Source of the DNA: Bin80 sp965203305
GTDB taxonomy: Bacteria; Bacteroidota; Rhodothermia; Rhodothermales; Bin80
Assembly: GCA_965203305.1 (NCBI GenBank)
Contig: OZ241874.1
Location: 1,364,001-1,428,000, forward strand
Length of the DNA: 64,000 nucleotides
Direction of reading: 5' to 3'
The notes under the pieces are model-generated. The model saw nothing but the letters and a program-made list of their open reading frames with translations, searched no databases and was not told the DNA's origin. The position numbers and the translations under genes were made by a program. Position 1 is the first letter of the stretch. Every line of letters starts with the position of its first letter. Positions 19,260 to 29,499 of this stretch are shown here, piece after piece.

Positions 19260-19534
19260 GTCTGTCCGAAAATTCAGAGTATCGCCAATTGCAGGGATTT
19301 AGAGACCGGATGATGAGGGGGCTGAGAACATTTTGCTGAAAAGGAAGGAAGACTTCTTGTCGGATTTGGACGGTAAATCTCTCAACAGAGTTCCTGACCA
19401 CGCAATCCTCGTGCGAGATTCCCCCCGAATCTCATAGCTAATGAACAGCCAAATCGCCCCATACATGAATGCTATGGGGCAAAATGCCTATGTAATCCTC
19501 CGTATGTAGGATTGCGGTGAATTTTCGGACAGAC
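19260..19534. mobile_element. MITE-like element, 275 bp with 17-bp terminal inverted repeats
   Basis: The left end GTCTGTCCGAAAATTCA (19260-19276) and right end TGAATTTTCGGACAGAC (19518-19534) are exact reverse complements. The interior has no open frame of useful length. The 26 bases of the right end recur with one mismatch at 55938-55963, so this is a mobile end sequence rather than a chance hairpin. No clear target-site duplication is seen. The transposase that would move it is not in the window. Confidence 0.7.
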
Positions 19535-19619
19535 TTACGTGTGCTCATTTTTTCGTCTTATTGGAGAAAGACAGCAACCCTGTCCCCGGTAACAGGGCAT
19601 TGATCTTCCTCACTTCGAT

Positions 19620-22600
19620 TCAGAAATCAAGGCGAACTCCTAATCGGGTAAGCCGGGGCAATCCAAAATTCCCCAAGCTACGATTTCTGAACCGGTAGAG
19701 AGTTTCTGCTACAGGCTGTGCAGACTCCAGGAACTGAGCTCCACCAGCGGTGGACAGAAATCCGTCGTCATCCGGCAAACCGGAATATCTGTATACACCC
19801 TGAACATTGACTGTATTCAGAACATTCTGCATCCACAGAAAAGCGGTCACCGTCCCCTTGGCACCAACTTGGAAACGCCGCTGAATCCGGAGATCAAGCC
19901 GATTTGTCCAGGGCAGACGATCCTCGTTGATCCCGCCTCTTGGAACAGGGGCACGAGCGGCATTCACTGGTAGAGGATCCCGTGCTCCCGTATAGGGGAA
20001 TCCACTCCCTGCCGTAAAGAGCACATTAAACCCGAAATTCTGTAACAGCTTCGTCCCTACCAGGGTAGGGCCTTCTCCTTCACCCAAGCTGTAGTCAAGC
20101 GTCACATTCACCTTGTGTCGCTGATCAAAGCTGAGCGGGCTGATGAAATTCGGAGGCGTTTCATCAATCCAGACAATAACACTTGTAGTGTAAGCTCCAG
20201 ACCCCGTCCCCTGTGCGAAGGAAAGGGTGTAGTTCGCTCGCATGGCCACATTTCGGGTTCTGCGGAGATCGTAGTCAAACTCAAGTCCCTTCACCGTACC
20301 AAAATCAACATTTTCCAAGCGCGAGTAGGTGGCTGGATTTGCCCCTCGAATATCTCGAATCTGGATTAAGTTATTAATCTGGTGAAAAAAACCGCTGAGG
20401 GTAAGTGCCTGACGCCTGCCCAAACGCTGACGAAACCCGAATTCATACTTGGTCGTATTTTCTGGAAGCAAGCTGTTGTTTGCGGAACAAGAGGTGGCAG
20501 TTATGCAACCCAGCAAGCCCGCACCCGCCGAAGGGCGTTTTGATACAACTCCATAACTCGCGAAAAACAGTGCACGGTCCGTAATCGGGAAACTGATACC
20601 AATTCTGGGCATGACAGACAGCTGCGGCTTGTAGTCCTCAAACATATCCTCGGTAGCGACCGCCCCCTTGCGCTTTACAAGACCGTTCAGCAGAATATCG
20701 CCTGCCCCTGCGGGATTGCCGTTTGTATCATAGAAAAATCCATTCAGGTCCCGGTACCCGACCACATCGCCTCCACTAAAGTACACCGCGTAATCTCCAC
20801 CGATTCCAGCAGGCAAGCCTTGTCCAAGATCACGGGCACGTTCTATCGGACGACGTGCATACTTGTCTTTGAGCACTGGACGGTTATTGTCCCAGACATC
20901 AACACGGAGCCCCACATTCAGGACAATATCCCGAAACTCAATCTTGTTTTGAACAAAAGCTCCATAATAGGCAGGACTATGAGGTGCCTGGAAATAATGC
21001 TCCTCCGGCTTGTTCTTGTCATTGTCCTGAAACCCGGCAAAATCTTCGGAATTATGCTGCTTGTCTCCCAGCAGGTTATATCCTGTACCACCCATAATTC
21101 TGCTAAGGAGATGAAGAGGAACATCAGCAAATGATGTATAGCCGGCTGAATTTACGCTGGTATCCCCTGCATCAATATTTTCCGGATCTCCATCTGCGAA
21201 AATTCGGGCAGCTACCTCAGTGTTGAACCCCCACGAACGCCAAATACTAGTTTCATACTCTGCGCCAAACTCCAGCTGATTCAAGCCAAGCTGCGTAGTA
21301 GCTGATGCAGCAACCCTGTATCCCTTACCGTGGCTCTTTCCGTATCCGTTGCGTCCACCACCCACGATGCCAACGAGTCCAGAAGTGGTTTCACCCGAAA
21401 TACGAAGTCCATCCTCATATCTCCGAGTGAAGGTTGGTACCTGAACCGTGATCTCCGTGTCATCACTTGGATCATTCGGGGTCCCGTGATCATCCGTCCT
21501 AGTTTCCTCCGTGTATGTCAAATTTCTATACCCCGCAATGGTTGCATGAACAGGATGATCAATATCTGCATAGGACCATAGCGCACTGAGATTACCTGTG
21601 GAAGGGCGAGGGAAACGCGGATCGTAACTCTCATTGAAGAACCCCAACCAACTTCCCTAGACCTCATAGAACGTCGAACTTGACAAGTATTGAGTCCAGC
21701 GGACATAGGCGGAATACAAATTACTGTCATACGCCCCTGCTGACTGCGGAGAAAAAATCTCCCGTGACGATGATGTTTGATCGCCTGTGAAATTCAAGTA
21801 TGAACCACCAATGCTGATCCGCGCGTTGGAAAAGAGATTCCAAGTTAACTTTGCGTTGTACTTCTGATTTAAATTGGACCGCATACGCTTCTTATAACTC
21901 TCTCCAAAATCGGAATCCGTCAACTGCTCCGCACGCGAAACGGGATTCAGATCAACTTTGCTTCCGTCAGCAACCGGAATCAATGTACCATCACTAAAGG
22001 ACAGACCTCCGCCGCTCAGATCGGGAGTTCCATCATTCTTAACCGTGAGCTTTGCCCCATTTGCAAGTCCGATGGGCAGACCCACAATTGACTCGTTTCC
22101 ATCAGAATCAGTGACTTTGAAGCCTAGAGGAGCAGCCCATAAATCCTCAATTTGTGTATCTGTAAGCAGGGGGGTGGTAGTATTTCTTGGGTTTGAATCT
22201 GCGGAGAGATCAAGTTCAGCCGCCACGAAGAAACTGAGCTTGTCGCCGATCACAGGGCCTCCTAATGTTGCCGAGACCAGGTTGTAGCCGAATTTGTCAA
22301 ATTGCGTAGAGGACAGGGCCTCGACGGAGCCAAAGAATTTTTGAGATCCTGATTTGGTTGTGATATTGATGATCCCGCTCATCGCATCTCCATAACGTGC
22401 ACTAATACTCCCAATTACCATTTCCTGCTGCTGAATTGCTCCTTGAGGAACTCCATGACCACTCTTGACACCATCCACATAGTAGGTCACTTCACCACCC
22501 CGCCCGCCCCGAATATTCAGAGTACCGGATCCCTCCCTGCTGACAACTCCCGCCTGAATTTTAGCCACTTCCGCAGCACCTCTAACCGGAAGGGACACAA

Positions 22601-23009
22601 TTTGCTCTGCATCCACAATCTTTGGAACACCCACCGCATCCTTCTGAATCAGGGGACGCTCGTACTCAATGACCAGTTCCTCAAGCTCAACCCCGGGCTG
22701 AAGCTCAAAATTCAGCTCCCGCGTGTACCCGGCATTAACCTCAACTCCCTGCGTTATCTGCGTTTGAAAGCCCACAAACTGTGCCTGAATTGTATGGGTG
22801 CCAACCGGGACACCAATAATGAAATAATTACCATCAACATCTGCAGCGGAACCAATGGTCGTTCCGACAATGACCACAGATGCACCCGGCAGTGTCTCTC
22901 CAGTAGACGCATCGGTGATCTGCCCGGCAATCTTGCCTGTAGTCTGAGCATGTACCACAACAGGCAGAAACAAGAAGGTTAGCGAAAGCAAACTCCATTT
23001 GCGTAGCAT
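19620..23009 (-). pseudogene. TonB-dependent outer-membrane receptor, split by in-frame TAG
   Basis: A single frame of 1130 codons broken only by TAG at 21657-21659 (codon 451). The start MLRKWSLLSLTFLFLPVVVHAQ is a signal peptide (ATG 23009). Next come a CarboxypepD-reg domain (GQITDASTGETLPGASVVIV), a plug (LNIRGGRGGEVTYYVDGVKS) and, after the stop, a long beta-barrel (TKYEFGFRQRLG, ANYTLSFAQGTGS) ending in an aromatic-rich strand RLGVRLDF. Reading through the TAG (STFYEV*GSWLGFFNESYDP) gives a normal-length receptor, so this looks like one base change, perhaps from a CAG Gln. No SusD partner is next to it; the substrate is unknown. A weak hairpin at 19578-19597 lies after the stop. It may be a recent pseudogene or a base error. 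Confidence 0.88.
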
Positions 23010-24346
23010 AGTAGGGGCCTCTAATGTTAAAGTTTCAAAATTCCGTACCAGACCAGTACGGTGACGAATCAACCAGATTCCGCATAGAGAGCGGCCAGAA
23101 TAGTGAAAATCCACCCTGAAAAACCAAGCCAGTAAAAAGGCTGATATCAGCTAACATAATTTTTGTTAGCTGTGGAAGCTGAGCAGACGCACCAAAAACT
23201 TCCGGTTTTTTTCAAAATCATCATGATCAAAACTGGACTTGACCAGCGAAAGCTACACAGGTCAAGAACCTTTGCTGTCTATCTGTGGATCTCACATCCC
23301 TTCGGTTGATACGTAATATACAGAAAATAATTCATCAAATTTGACCTCTGAATCTGCAAGGCGCAGAAAAATTATCTCTGGTTAACCTCCTCAATCCATA
23401 ACCTTGGCGAACGGAAACAAGTGCGATAACCAATTCTTGAACCGTATGGTATACAAGTTGCTGCGTGTCCTCGCTCAGGGAAGAACGCAATCACAGAAGG
23501 TTACTTGCAGTCAAGTTTTCGTTTGGGTCAATCAGCGGGAAATCCAATTTGAATACATGGATCATAACAATTTTCTTACGTCACCTTCTTCAGGTATTGA
23601 AACTTCACGTCTTTGTAGAGGAGCACTCAGACATCTGTGAGGAAATTTGAAAACTGGTACTGCACCATGCCTTCATACCTGATCCGATGTGCCTGTAAGT
23701 ACTCTCCGATTGAAATTTCTCTGTTGATCAGGGTTTTTGCAAGAGGTTCGGTTAATCTCCACGGCTGAACGACATCTACAACTCGAAACCCGCTGTCTTC
23801 CTGAATGCGGGACTGTGGATAACATCTGGAGCGTTCAAATCTTTGGGAGTTTCTCAAAGGAAACGGACTGGTGGCACTGCACGCCGAGAGTTGGAAGAAC
23901 GGGCGGTAGTCCGTGACTGGCTTGTGATGGAAGGCCGGGCAAAGGGAGAACCAGATGCATGGATAGATGCCATCACTGCCGGCCCCAGCACATTACTGCT
24001 TGCATGAAGCTCGCCATGAAGTACCTGAACGAATTCAGCCGGGGGCTAGCAGAAAAAGGGTTAAAAATGGTGCTTCAAGAGGACGGCATCGCCGCATTGC
24101 TACTGTACTCAGGATGCGAGCAGGCTGAACAGAAAACATCGCTTCAGTTTTGTCCAGAATATCGGCGGACACATCCTTTGGCAAGATGCTTGGCGAGGAT
24201 GACAGCTGTGCGTATCTTTCACCAGAGTACGCAAGGCCGAAGCCAGAGACCTCTTCCATGTGGCCTCGCGGGACGGGCATGTGCGAGCACAAGGGTCTCT
24301 TCAGAGTCTGGATTCCGTCCGTGCGGGACTGTTTTTGGGAGAATTG
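23010..24346. other. 1.3-kb stretch without a convincing gene
   Basis: Contains the upstream region of the TonB receptor and then short open runs on both strands. The best is a plus-strand run near 23760-24004 (reading KRTGGTARRELEERAVVRDW within it) with no good start, and a 76-codon minus frame at 23627-23857. Neither resembles a family I know. The pattern looks like a decayed gene. Confidence 0.4.
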
Positions 24347-25564
24347 CTATTCGTGACGGAGTGCCTCAATCGGGTTGAGGGCGGCGGCTTTTCGTGCGGG
24401 GTAGAACCCGAAAAATACTCCAACTCCTGCAGAAAACGCCAGTGCGATCATGATCGTAGCAGGGGAGGTGAAGGTATTCCATCCCGTCAATTGGCTCAGT
24501 ACATTTGAGCCCAAAAAGCCGATTCCAACTCCAATAATCCCCCCCAGTACACTCATCACAATGCTTTCTACCAGAAACTGGGTCAGTACATCCCGTCCAC
24601 GGGCACCAATCGCCATGCGGATCCCGATCTCCCGCGTACGCTCGGTGACAGAAACAAGCATGATATTCATGATTCCGATGCCCCCAACCAGCAGCGAAAT
24701 AGAAGCAATCGCAGCCAGAAGCATTGTCATGACCTCGGTGGTCCCCTGTTCGGCTTCTGCAAGATCATTCTGATTGCGAACAGTGAAGCCATCTTCGGCA
24801 AAACGTGCTATGCCGTGTGATTCCCGCATAATGGCACGTATTTCTTCTTGTGCCGCGGGGATGTCATTTGAAGAGGGAGTACTAGCCAGAATTTGAAATA
24901 TCCGGCTCCACCCGCTGAGTCTGGTCTGGACCGTTGTGTACGGGGCAAATACGACATCATCCTGATCTGAGCCGCTGGCGGTTTGTCCTTTAGGCTCCAG
25001 GACACCAATGATCTCTACAGGTACGTTACGAACCTGCACCGTCAATCCAACAGGGTCTTCCCCGGGAAAGAGATTCTCAGCCACGGTATGTCCCAGCACC
25101 ATGACGCGGCGCATTTGACGCAATTCACTCTGATCAAAGAACCGGCCATACTTCAAATCCCAGTTCCGGATGATTTTGTAATCCGTGGAGACCCCGTTAA
25201 TGGTTGTACGCCAGTTTCCTTGCCCCCCAATGACTTGTGTTCGACTAAATACGACTGGAGAGACTGCGGAGACGAAGAGGCTCTCTCGTTTGATTTTTTC
25301 CGCATCTTTGATCGTAAGCCGGTTATAACTCTGTGCTCCCCGACTCACGCCACCCTGGCGGCTGGCCCCGGGAGTGACTACAATCATGTTGGTTCCCAGC
25401 GTATTAATCTGCTCTTGAATCTGAGACTGTGCTCCCTGTCCGATGGCAACCATTATGATGACAGCACCAACGCCAATGACAATGCCGAGCATTGTCAGAA
25501 GCGTACGCATTTTGTTCTTCAGAATGCTCTGGGAAGCGACTTTCACAAGAGTTGAGGCTTTCAT
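24347..25564 (-). CDS. MacB-like ABC transporter permease
   Basis: 405 residues. An N-terminal membrane segment (NKMRTLLTMLGIVIGVGAVI) is followed by a large periplasmic MacB-PCD domain and a C-terminal FtsX-type block of three membrane helices with the conserved VTERTREIGIRMAIGARGRD. It ends ARKAAALNPIEALRHE, the usual end of this family. With the adaptor and the separate ATPase upstream it forms a MacA-MacB type tripartite pump or lipoprotein/peptide exporter. The ATPase is a separate gene, as in Bacteroidota, not fused as in E. coli MacB. It is the last gene of the operon, 11 bases after the ATPase. Confidence 0.93.
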   Translation of the reverse strand: MKASTLVKVASQSILKNKMRTLLTMLGIVIGVGAVIIMVAIGQGAQSQIQEQINTLGTNMIVVTPGASRQGGVSRGAQSYNRLTIKDAEKIKRESLFVSAVSPVVFSRTQVIGGQGNWRTTINGVSTDYKIIRNWDLKYGRFFDQSELRQMRRVMVLGHTVAENLFPGEDPVGLTVQVRNVPVEIIGVLEPKGQTASGSDQDDVVFAPYTTVQTRLSGWSRIFQILASTPSSNDIPAAQEEIRAIMRESHGIARFAEDGFTVRNQNDLAEAEQGTTEVMTMLLAAIASISLLVGGIGIMNIMLVSVTERTREIGIRMAIGARGRDVLTQFLVESIVMSVLGGIIGVGIGFLGSNVLSQLTGWNTFTSPATIMIALAFSAGVGVFFGFYPARKAAALNPIEALRHE

Positions 25565-25575
25565 GGCAGAGTAAG

Positions 25576-26322
25576 TCAGATGGGTACAGGAGTCTCGTAG
25601 GGGTCTGTTATTTGGCGGGCTTTGACTGCCTGAACACGCTCATCTTTAATGATTTTGCCATCGCGGAGTTCAATAACACGCTCGGTACAGTCTGCTACAT
25701 CGGATTCGTGCGTGACTAGCAGTACTGTTATCCCCTGGCTGTGAAGTTCCTGGAAAAGAGCAAGAACCTCTACGGATGTCTGACTGTCCAGATTTCCCGT
25801 AGGCTCATCCGCCAATAATATGGATGGGCTGGTCACGAGCGCACGTGCGATTGCCACGCGCTGCTGCTGGCCGCCAGACAGCTCATTTGGTTCATGGTCC
25901 ATGCGGTCCCCAAGGCCTACACGATCCAGTGCTTCCTCGGCTGCTTTCCGAACAGAAATTTTGCGCTTGGACCGGTCATACAGCAGAGGCAACTCAACAT
26001 TTTCAAGTGCGGATGTGCGGGCCAGCAGGTTGAATCCCTGGAAGACAAATCCGATCTTGCTGTTCCGAATGTCTGCCAACTGGTTGGGAGACAGCTTTTC
26101 CACATGCACGCCGTCCAGATAGTAAGTGCCTGAGGTGGGATAGTCCAGGCAGCCAATGATATTCATCATGGTTGATTTCCCGGAGCCGGAGGCTCCCACG
26201 ATGGCAATCATTTCCCCTCGTTTTACCGTCAAATCCACTCCCTGTAGAGCATGTACTTTGGTCTTGCCCATGGCATAGACCTTGGTCAACCCTTGGGTAC
26301 GCATTACTATGTCATGTTCCAT
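25576..26322 (-). CDS. ABC transporter ATPase (MacB/LolD type)
   Basis: 248 residues. Walker A GASGSGKST, signature LSGGQQQRVAIARAL, and Walker B ILLADEPTGNLDS are all present, followed by the His-switch VTHE. The IGFVFQGFNLL segment marks the LolD/MacB/FtsE subgroup. It powers the permease 11 bases downstream. The adaptor gene ends 5 bases upstream, so co-translation is likely. Confidence 0.95.
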   Translation of the reverse strand: MEHDIVMRTQGLTKVYAMGKTKVHALQGVDLTVKRGEMIAIVGASGSGKSTMMNIIGCLDYPTSGTYYLDGVHVEKLSPNQLADIRNSKIGFVFQGFNLLARTSALENVELPLLYDRSKRKISVRKAAEEALDRVGLGDRMDHEPNELSGGQQQRVAIARALVTSPSILLADEPTGNLDSQTSVEVLALFQELHSQGITVLLVTHESDVADCTERVIELRDGKIIKDERVQAVKARQITDPYETPVPI

Positions 26323-26327
26323 ACAGA

Positions 26328-27596
26328 CTAAAATCCCCCAGGACGAAAGCGTTGTTGAGTGCGCTGAAACGGGTTATTTGATCCTTCTCCTCCCTGCTGT
26401 GTCACTCCTGCAATAATTTGCATGCCGGCTTGCAGGCGTGGACTGGATACCTCGGTCATCTGCCCATCGGTGATTCCGGTCTGTGCAGGGGCTGCCATCA
26501 GCTCATAGTTCTCATCCAGATACCAGATCATGGCACGGTTATTCCTTCCTGCTCCAAAAGCACTGCCTCCACCGCCACTCCATGAATCCCCACTATTTCC
26601 ACGTCCTCTGCCAGTCCCCCCTGTACCTCTTTCTTGCCCGGATTCTCCAGCGGCCGTTTCTCTCCGTGCCCGGAGAACTTCAAACATTTGCGGCGTTGCC
26701 CGGAACCGCAATGCAGCATTCGGCAGCTTGAGAACATCAGTTGCTGTCTCAATCAAAAAGTCAACGGTGGCAGTCATGCCGGGCAGGAGTCTTCCGTCAG
26801 GATTGGCAACATCAACGACTACGGTATAATTCACCACATTCTCCTGAACAGTAGACTGCAGGCGTACCTGCCTGACGGTGCCACTGAATGTTTCATCGGG
26901 GTATGCCTGTACAGTAAAACGGGCAACCTGTCCCTCTTCAATCTGTCCGATGTCGCTCTCATCCACAGATGCCAGAATTTCCATGCGGGACAGATCATCC
27001 GCGATCAGGAAAAGCTGGGGAGCAGAGAAGCTCGCGGCTACAGTCTGCCCAACATCTACATTTCGCTCAATGACAGTTCCCGATATCGGAGCCACAATCG
27101 TGGCGTAGCTCAGATTCTGGCGTGCTCGGTCCAGGCTGATCTCCGCACTTCGGGTAGCTGCTCTGGCAATGTCCAGATCGTACTGTGCTCGTACATAATC
27201 TACCTCGGTCACGAACTTCTGGCCGTATAGCGGTTCCAGTCGCTCCAGTTCCCGCTTTGCTTGATTGAACTGTGCCTGATTCCGTTCCAGATTCGCCTCT
27301 GCATCCCGAACGGTACTCCATAGAAGAGTTGTATCAATACGGGCGATCACTTGCCCTGTCCACACGCGGTCATTGAAGTCCACATAGATACTGGAAATAA
27401 TTCCGGAAACCTGTGTGCCAACCTGTACGGTTGTCACAGCATCCAGTGATCCTGTACTGGCGACGACAGCTTCAAGGTCGCCCTGTTCAAGAGTGACGAA
27501 CCGGTACGAGCTAACTGGTTCAGCAGAGCCTCGGCTGAAGTACCAAAAGGAGCCACCAGTAACAATGACTACTGTAACGATGATAACATATCTCAT
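26328..27596 (-). CDS. MacA/HlyD-type periplasmic adaptor
   Basis: 422 residues. One N-terminal membrane anchor (YVIIVTVVIVTGGSFWYF), a lipoyl-like half (GTQVSGIISSIYVDFNDRVW), a coiled-coil hairpin (about 100-170), the second lipoyl half (APISGTVIERNVDVGQTVAA) and a beta-barrel domain. An unusual Gly/Arg/Ser-rich insert (GTGGTGRGRGNSGDSWSGGG) lies near residues 325-350, and the C-terminal tail is rich in Gln, Arg and Gly; both are probably disordered. The adaptor links the MacB-like permease to a TolC-like channel, which is not in this window. Confidence 0.93.
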   Translation of the reverse strand: MRYVIIVTVVIVTGGSFWYFSRGSAEPVSSYRFVTLEQGDLEAVVASTGSLDAVTTVQVGTQVSGIISSIYVDFNDRVWTGQVIARIDTTLLWSTVRDAEANLERNQAQFNQAKRELERLEPLYGQKFVTEVDYVRAQYDLDIARAATRSAEISLDRARQNLSYATIVAPISGTVIERNVDVGQTVAASFSAPQLFLIADDLSRMEILASVDESDIGQIEEGQVARFTVQAYPDETFSGTVRQVRLQSTVQENVVNYTVVVDVANPDGRLLPGMTATVDFLIETATDVLKLPNAALRFRATPQMFEVLRARRETAAGESGQERGTGGTGRGRGNSGDSWSGGGGSAFGAGRNNRAMIWYLDENYELMAAPAQTGITDGQMTEVSSPRLQAGMQIIAGVTQQGGEGSNNPFQRTQQRFRPGGF

Positions 27597-27605
27597 TCAA
27601 GTTCG

Positions 27606-28052
27606 CTAGTTCTTTGATCTATGATTTGATGAGTCTTTTCTGTTTGTACGACGCTCCGGGTGTCTTTCTTTTCTCCCTCTGCGACGCATCTGTCGTTTTC
27701 GCTCGCGATCCAGGCGGGCTTCCAGATACTGCCATTGATCAGGGTTCAGAATTTTTTTCAGGTCTGCCAGCAGAGTTTGTCGGTGAATGGCAATACTGTC
27801 TGCCATGTGTTTACGCTGCTGCAGGAATGCCTGTTCAGCACGGCGTATTACTGCGATGACTTCCTCCCGTTGTTCTTCGTCTTCAAACTCAATGAACTGC
27901 TCTATATGGCGCATGAGTCCGCCCTGAATTCGAGTTTCTGCCAGAGTGGTGTTTCTGCGGTGTTGCCAAGTGCTGGTCCCCAGGATGCCAATCATGATTC
28001 CGACAATTAGCGTACAGCCGAGAAGTATGACGGATTTAACTCGTATGCTCAT
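27606..28052 (-). CDS. Membrane-anchored periplasmic Spy/CpxP-like protein
   Basis: 148 residues. An N-terminal membrane helix (VILLGCTLIVGIMIGILG) leads into a helical, charged periplasmic part with ILNPDQWQYLEARLDRERKR, resembling the L..eQ...l..l segments of Spy/CpxP/zinc-resistance proteins, and a very basic tail. Its ATG overlaps the end of the anti-sigma gene by 4 bases, so it belongs to the sigma regulatory unit. It may sense envelope stress or modulate the anti-sigma factor; this is inference from gene order. Confidence 0.7.
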   Translation of the reverse strand: MSIRVKSVILLGCTLIVGIMIGILGTSTWQHRRNTTLAETRIQGGLMRHIEQFIEFEDEEQREEVIAVIRRAEQAFLQQRKHMADSIAIHRQTLLADLKKILNPDQWQYLEARLDRERKRQMRRRGRKERHPERRTNRKDSSNHRSKN

Positions 28053-28402
28053 GGATTCATTGACGAGAATTCATTCAGGTCTGAGGCATAGATGGAGGCA
28101 AGTGTCATGGGCTGGAGTCCAAAAACAAATTCAACAGATGTCGGGGGAACTTCATAATCGCGACTAAGGATGGCATTGTACGAAACAAATCCCATAGCAA
28201 GGAGAGCACTTGCCAGTACGACTGGCTTGAAGGCGGTCCAGAGTGTTTGAAAAAAATGCTCCTCTGGTTGATGGAGTGCCTGAATCCGTCGCATGATTCG
28301 ATCCGTAAGGAAAGGGCGGATGCTGGATTCAGTGCCTGTTTCCACGGCTTCACAGAGCAGTTTCTGCAGGTGTTGATCTTCGGCTGAGGTCATGGATTGC
28401 AT
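28049..28402 (-). CDS. Probable anti-sigma factor with one membrane helix
   Basis: 117 residues. A cytoplasmic helical N-terminal part (MQSMTSAEDQHLQKLLCEAV) precedes one membrane helix (PVVLASALLAMGFVSYNAIL) and a short periplasmic tail. No zinc HxxxCxxC motif is visible. It overlaps the sigma gene by 13 bases upstream and the Spy-like gene by 4 bases downstream, the normal arrangement for an ECF sigma/anti-sigma pair. The identity rests on topology and position rather than sequence similarity. Confidence 0.72.
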   Translation of the reverse strand: MQSMTSAEDQHLQKLLCEAVETGTESSIRPFLTDRIMRRIQALHQPEEHFFQTLWTAFKPVVLASALLAMGFVSYNAILSRDYEVPPTSVEFVFGLQPMTLASIYASDLNEFSSMNP

Positions 28403-28971
28403 TGCGGATGCTCCTTTTCAAGGAGAGAAGATAGAATGTCACGCAGACGGGCTGTCGCCCGATTGAATCTGGAAAGTACAGTACCTTGGGCGACTCCAAG
28501 AATCTCGGCCGTTTCCTCAGTTGAATACCCGTCAATCAGCCTCAGTACAATGACGGCACGATGATGAGGTTTGAGTCTGTTCATGGCAACATGAATGAGT
28601 TGTACCTGCTCAAAGCGTTCGGATTTCGGGTCATTGGCTCCCGGTTCAGACAGAGCAAATACTGTGTTATCCCGGCTAAAGAAGCGTGCTTGCTGGCGTT
28701 TTCGCCGCCGCAGAGCATCCAGAGATCCATTAATCGCAATACGTGTGAGGTAGGTTTTGCATGCTGCATCCCCGCGAAACTTTCCAAGCGTCTTGTAAAA
28801 TCGGATAAACACTTCCTGGACCACATCATCCACATCAGGGCCGGGGCCAAGCATACTTGTGACCGTCCGTGCCACCGTACATTGATGGCGCTCCACCAGA
28901 TCACGGAATGCATTCTGATCTCCTTTTCGTGCACGATCAAGCAGGGTTTCATCTGGGGGAATGGATGCCAC
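28390..28971 (-). CDS. ECF-type RNA polymerase sigma factor
   Basis: 193 residues. Region 2 (RDLVERHQCTVARTVTSML, then DVDDVVQEVFIRFYKTLGKF) and region 4 (LKPHHRAVIVLRLIDGYSTE, then EIAEILGV-like helix-turn-helix EETAEILGVAQGTVLSRFNR) are clear, with no region 1.1 or 3, as in ECF sigmas. It likely drives this operon in response to envelope signals through the anti-sigma factor next to it. It is the first gene of the sigma/anti-sigma/Spy/efflux unit; 105 bases separate it from the second Spy-like gene upstream. Confidence 0.93.
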   Translation of the reverse strand: MASIPPDETLLDRARKGDQNAFRDLVERHQCTVARTVTSMLGPGPDVDDVVQEVFIRFYKTLGKFRGDAACKTYLTRIAINGSLDALRRRKRQQARFFSRDNTVFALSEPGANDPKSERFEQVQLIHVAMNRLKPHHRAVIVLRLIDGYSTEETAEILGVAQGTVLSRFNRATARLRDILSSLLEKEHPQCNP

Positions 28972-29076
28972 CGGTTCACGAGTGAATGTGCTTGTTTATG
29001 GTTTACTGCGCTGGAACAGATGTACGGTCATCCTTGACGGGGACAAGATTCTCAGCATCTTGTGTTGAATCAGGCA

Positions 29077-29499
29077 TCAGGGCGTATCCTGCCGGCTTCG
29101 GCGGCGCATTCGCGGGACCCGCTCTGGTGTTCGGCGTTCCATGAACCTGCGGTAGGAGGCCATTTGTTCGGACGACAGCAACTCTGTCAGTGCCTGTTCG
29201 GTTTCCTTGTTGATTTCCTGGCGTTTGGCACGAAGAGATCTGAACTGCTCACGGCCTCCTCCCGGCTTTGGCTGGAGTGCCATCAAAGATTCGGTCCGGT
29301 TCGCCAGAATGGCATGTACAGATGGAATCTGCTCTTCAGAAAGTTCAAGTATGGAAACAAGCGTGTCTGTCATGGCTTGCAGCATTTCTGGGGAGTTACG
29401 GCCTTGCCCGCGAGGGCCCTGCTGGGACAAACTGGGCTGAACCAGGAGCATGCTGCTGAGGAGCATAACCAGACAGGAACCGGAATGGGTGCGATGCAT
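29077..29499 (-). CDS. Secreted LTXXQ/Spy-like periplasmic protein
   Basis: 140 residues. A signal peptide (GSCLVMLLSSMLLVQPSLSQQ) is followed by a helical domain with LVSILELSEEQIPSVHAIL and LTELLSSEQMASYRRFMERR, two L(S/T)xxQ motifs of the Spy/CpxP type, and an Arg-rich tail. Spy-like proteins are ATP-independent periplasmic chaperones or metal-stress sensors. It lies just upstream of the sigma gene on the same strand and is likely part of the regulon. A second Spy-like gene lies further down the operon. Confidence 0.75.
   Translation of the reverse strand: MHRTHSGSCLVMLLSSMLLVQPSLSQQGPRGQGRNSPEMLQAMTDTLVSILELSEEQIPSVHAILANRTESLMALQPKPGGGREQFRSLRAKRQEINKETEQALTELLSSEQMASYRRFMERRTPERVPRMRRRSRQDTP

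Noticed and set aside
2593..21659. TAG as a recoded sense codon (amber suppression)
   Set aside because: smc and clpB end normally with TAG followed by unrelated sequence, so TAG acts as a stop here; the interrupted frames are better explained by mutation or error.
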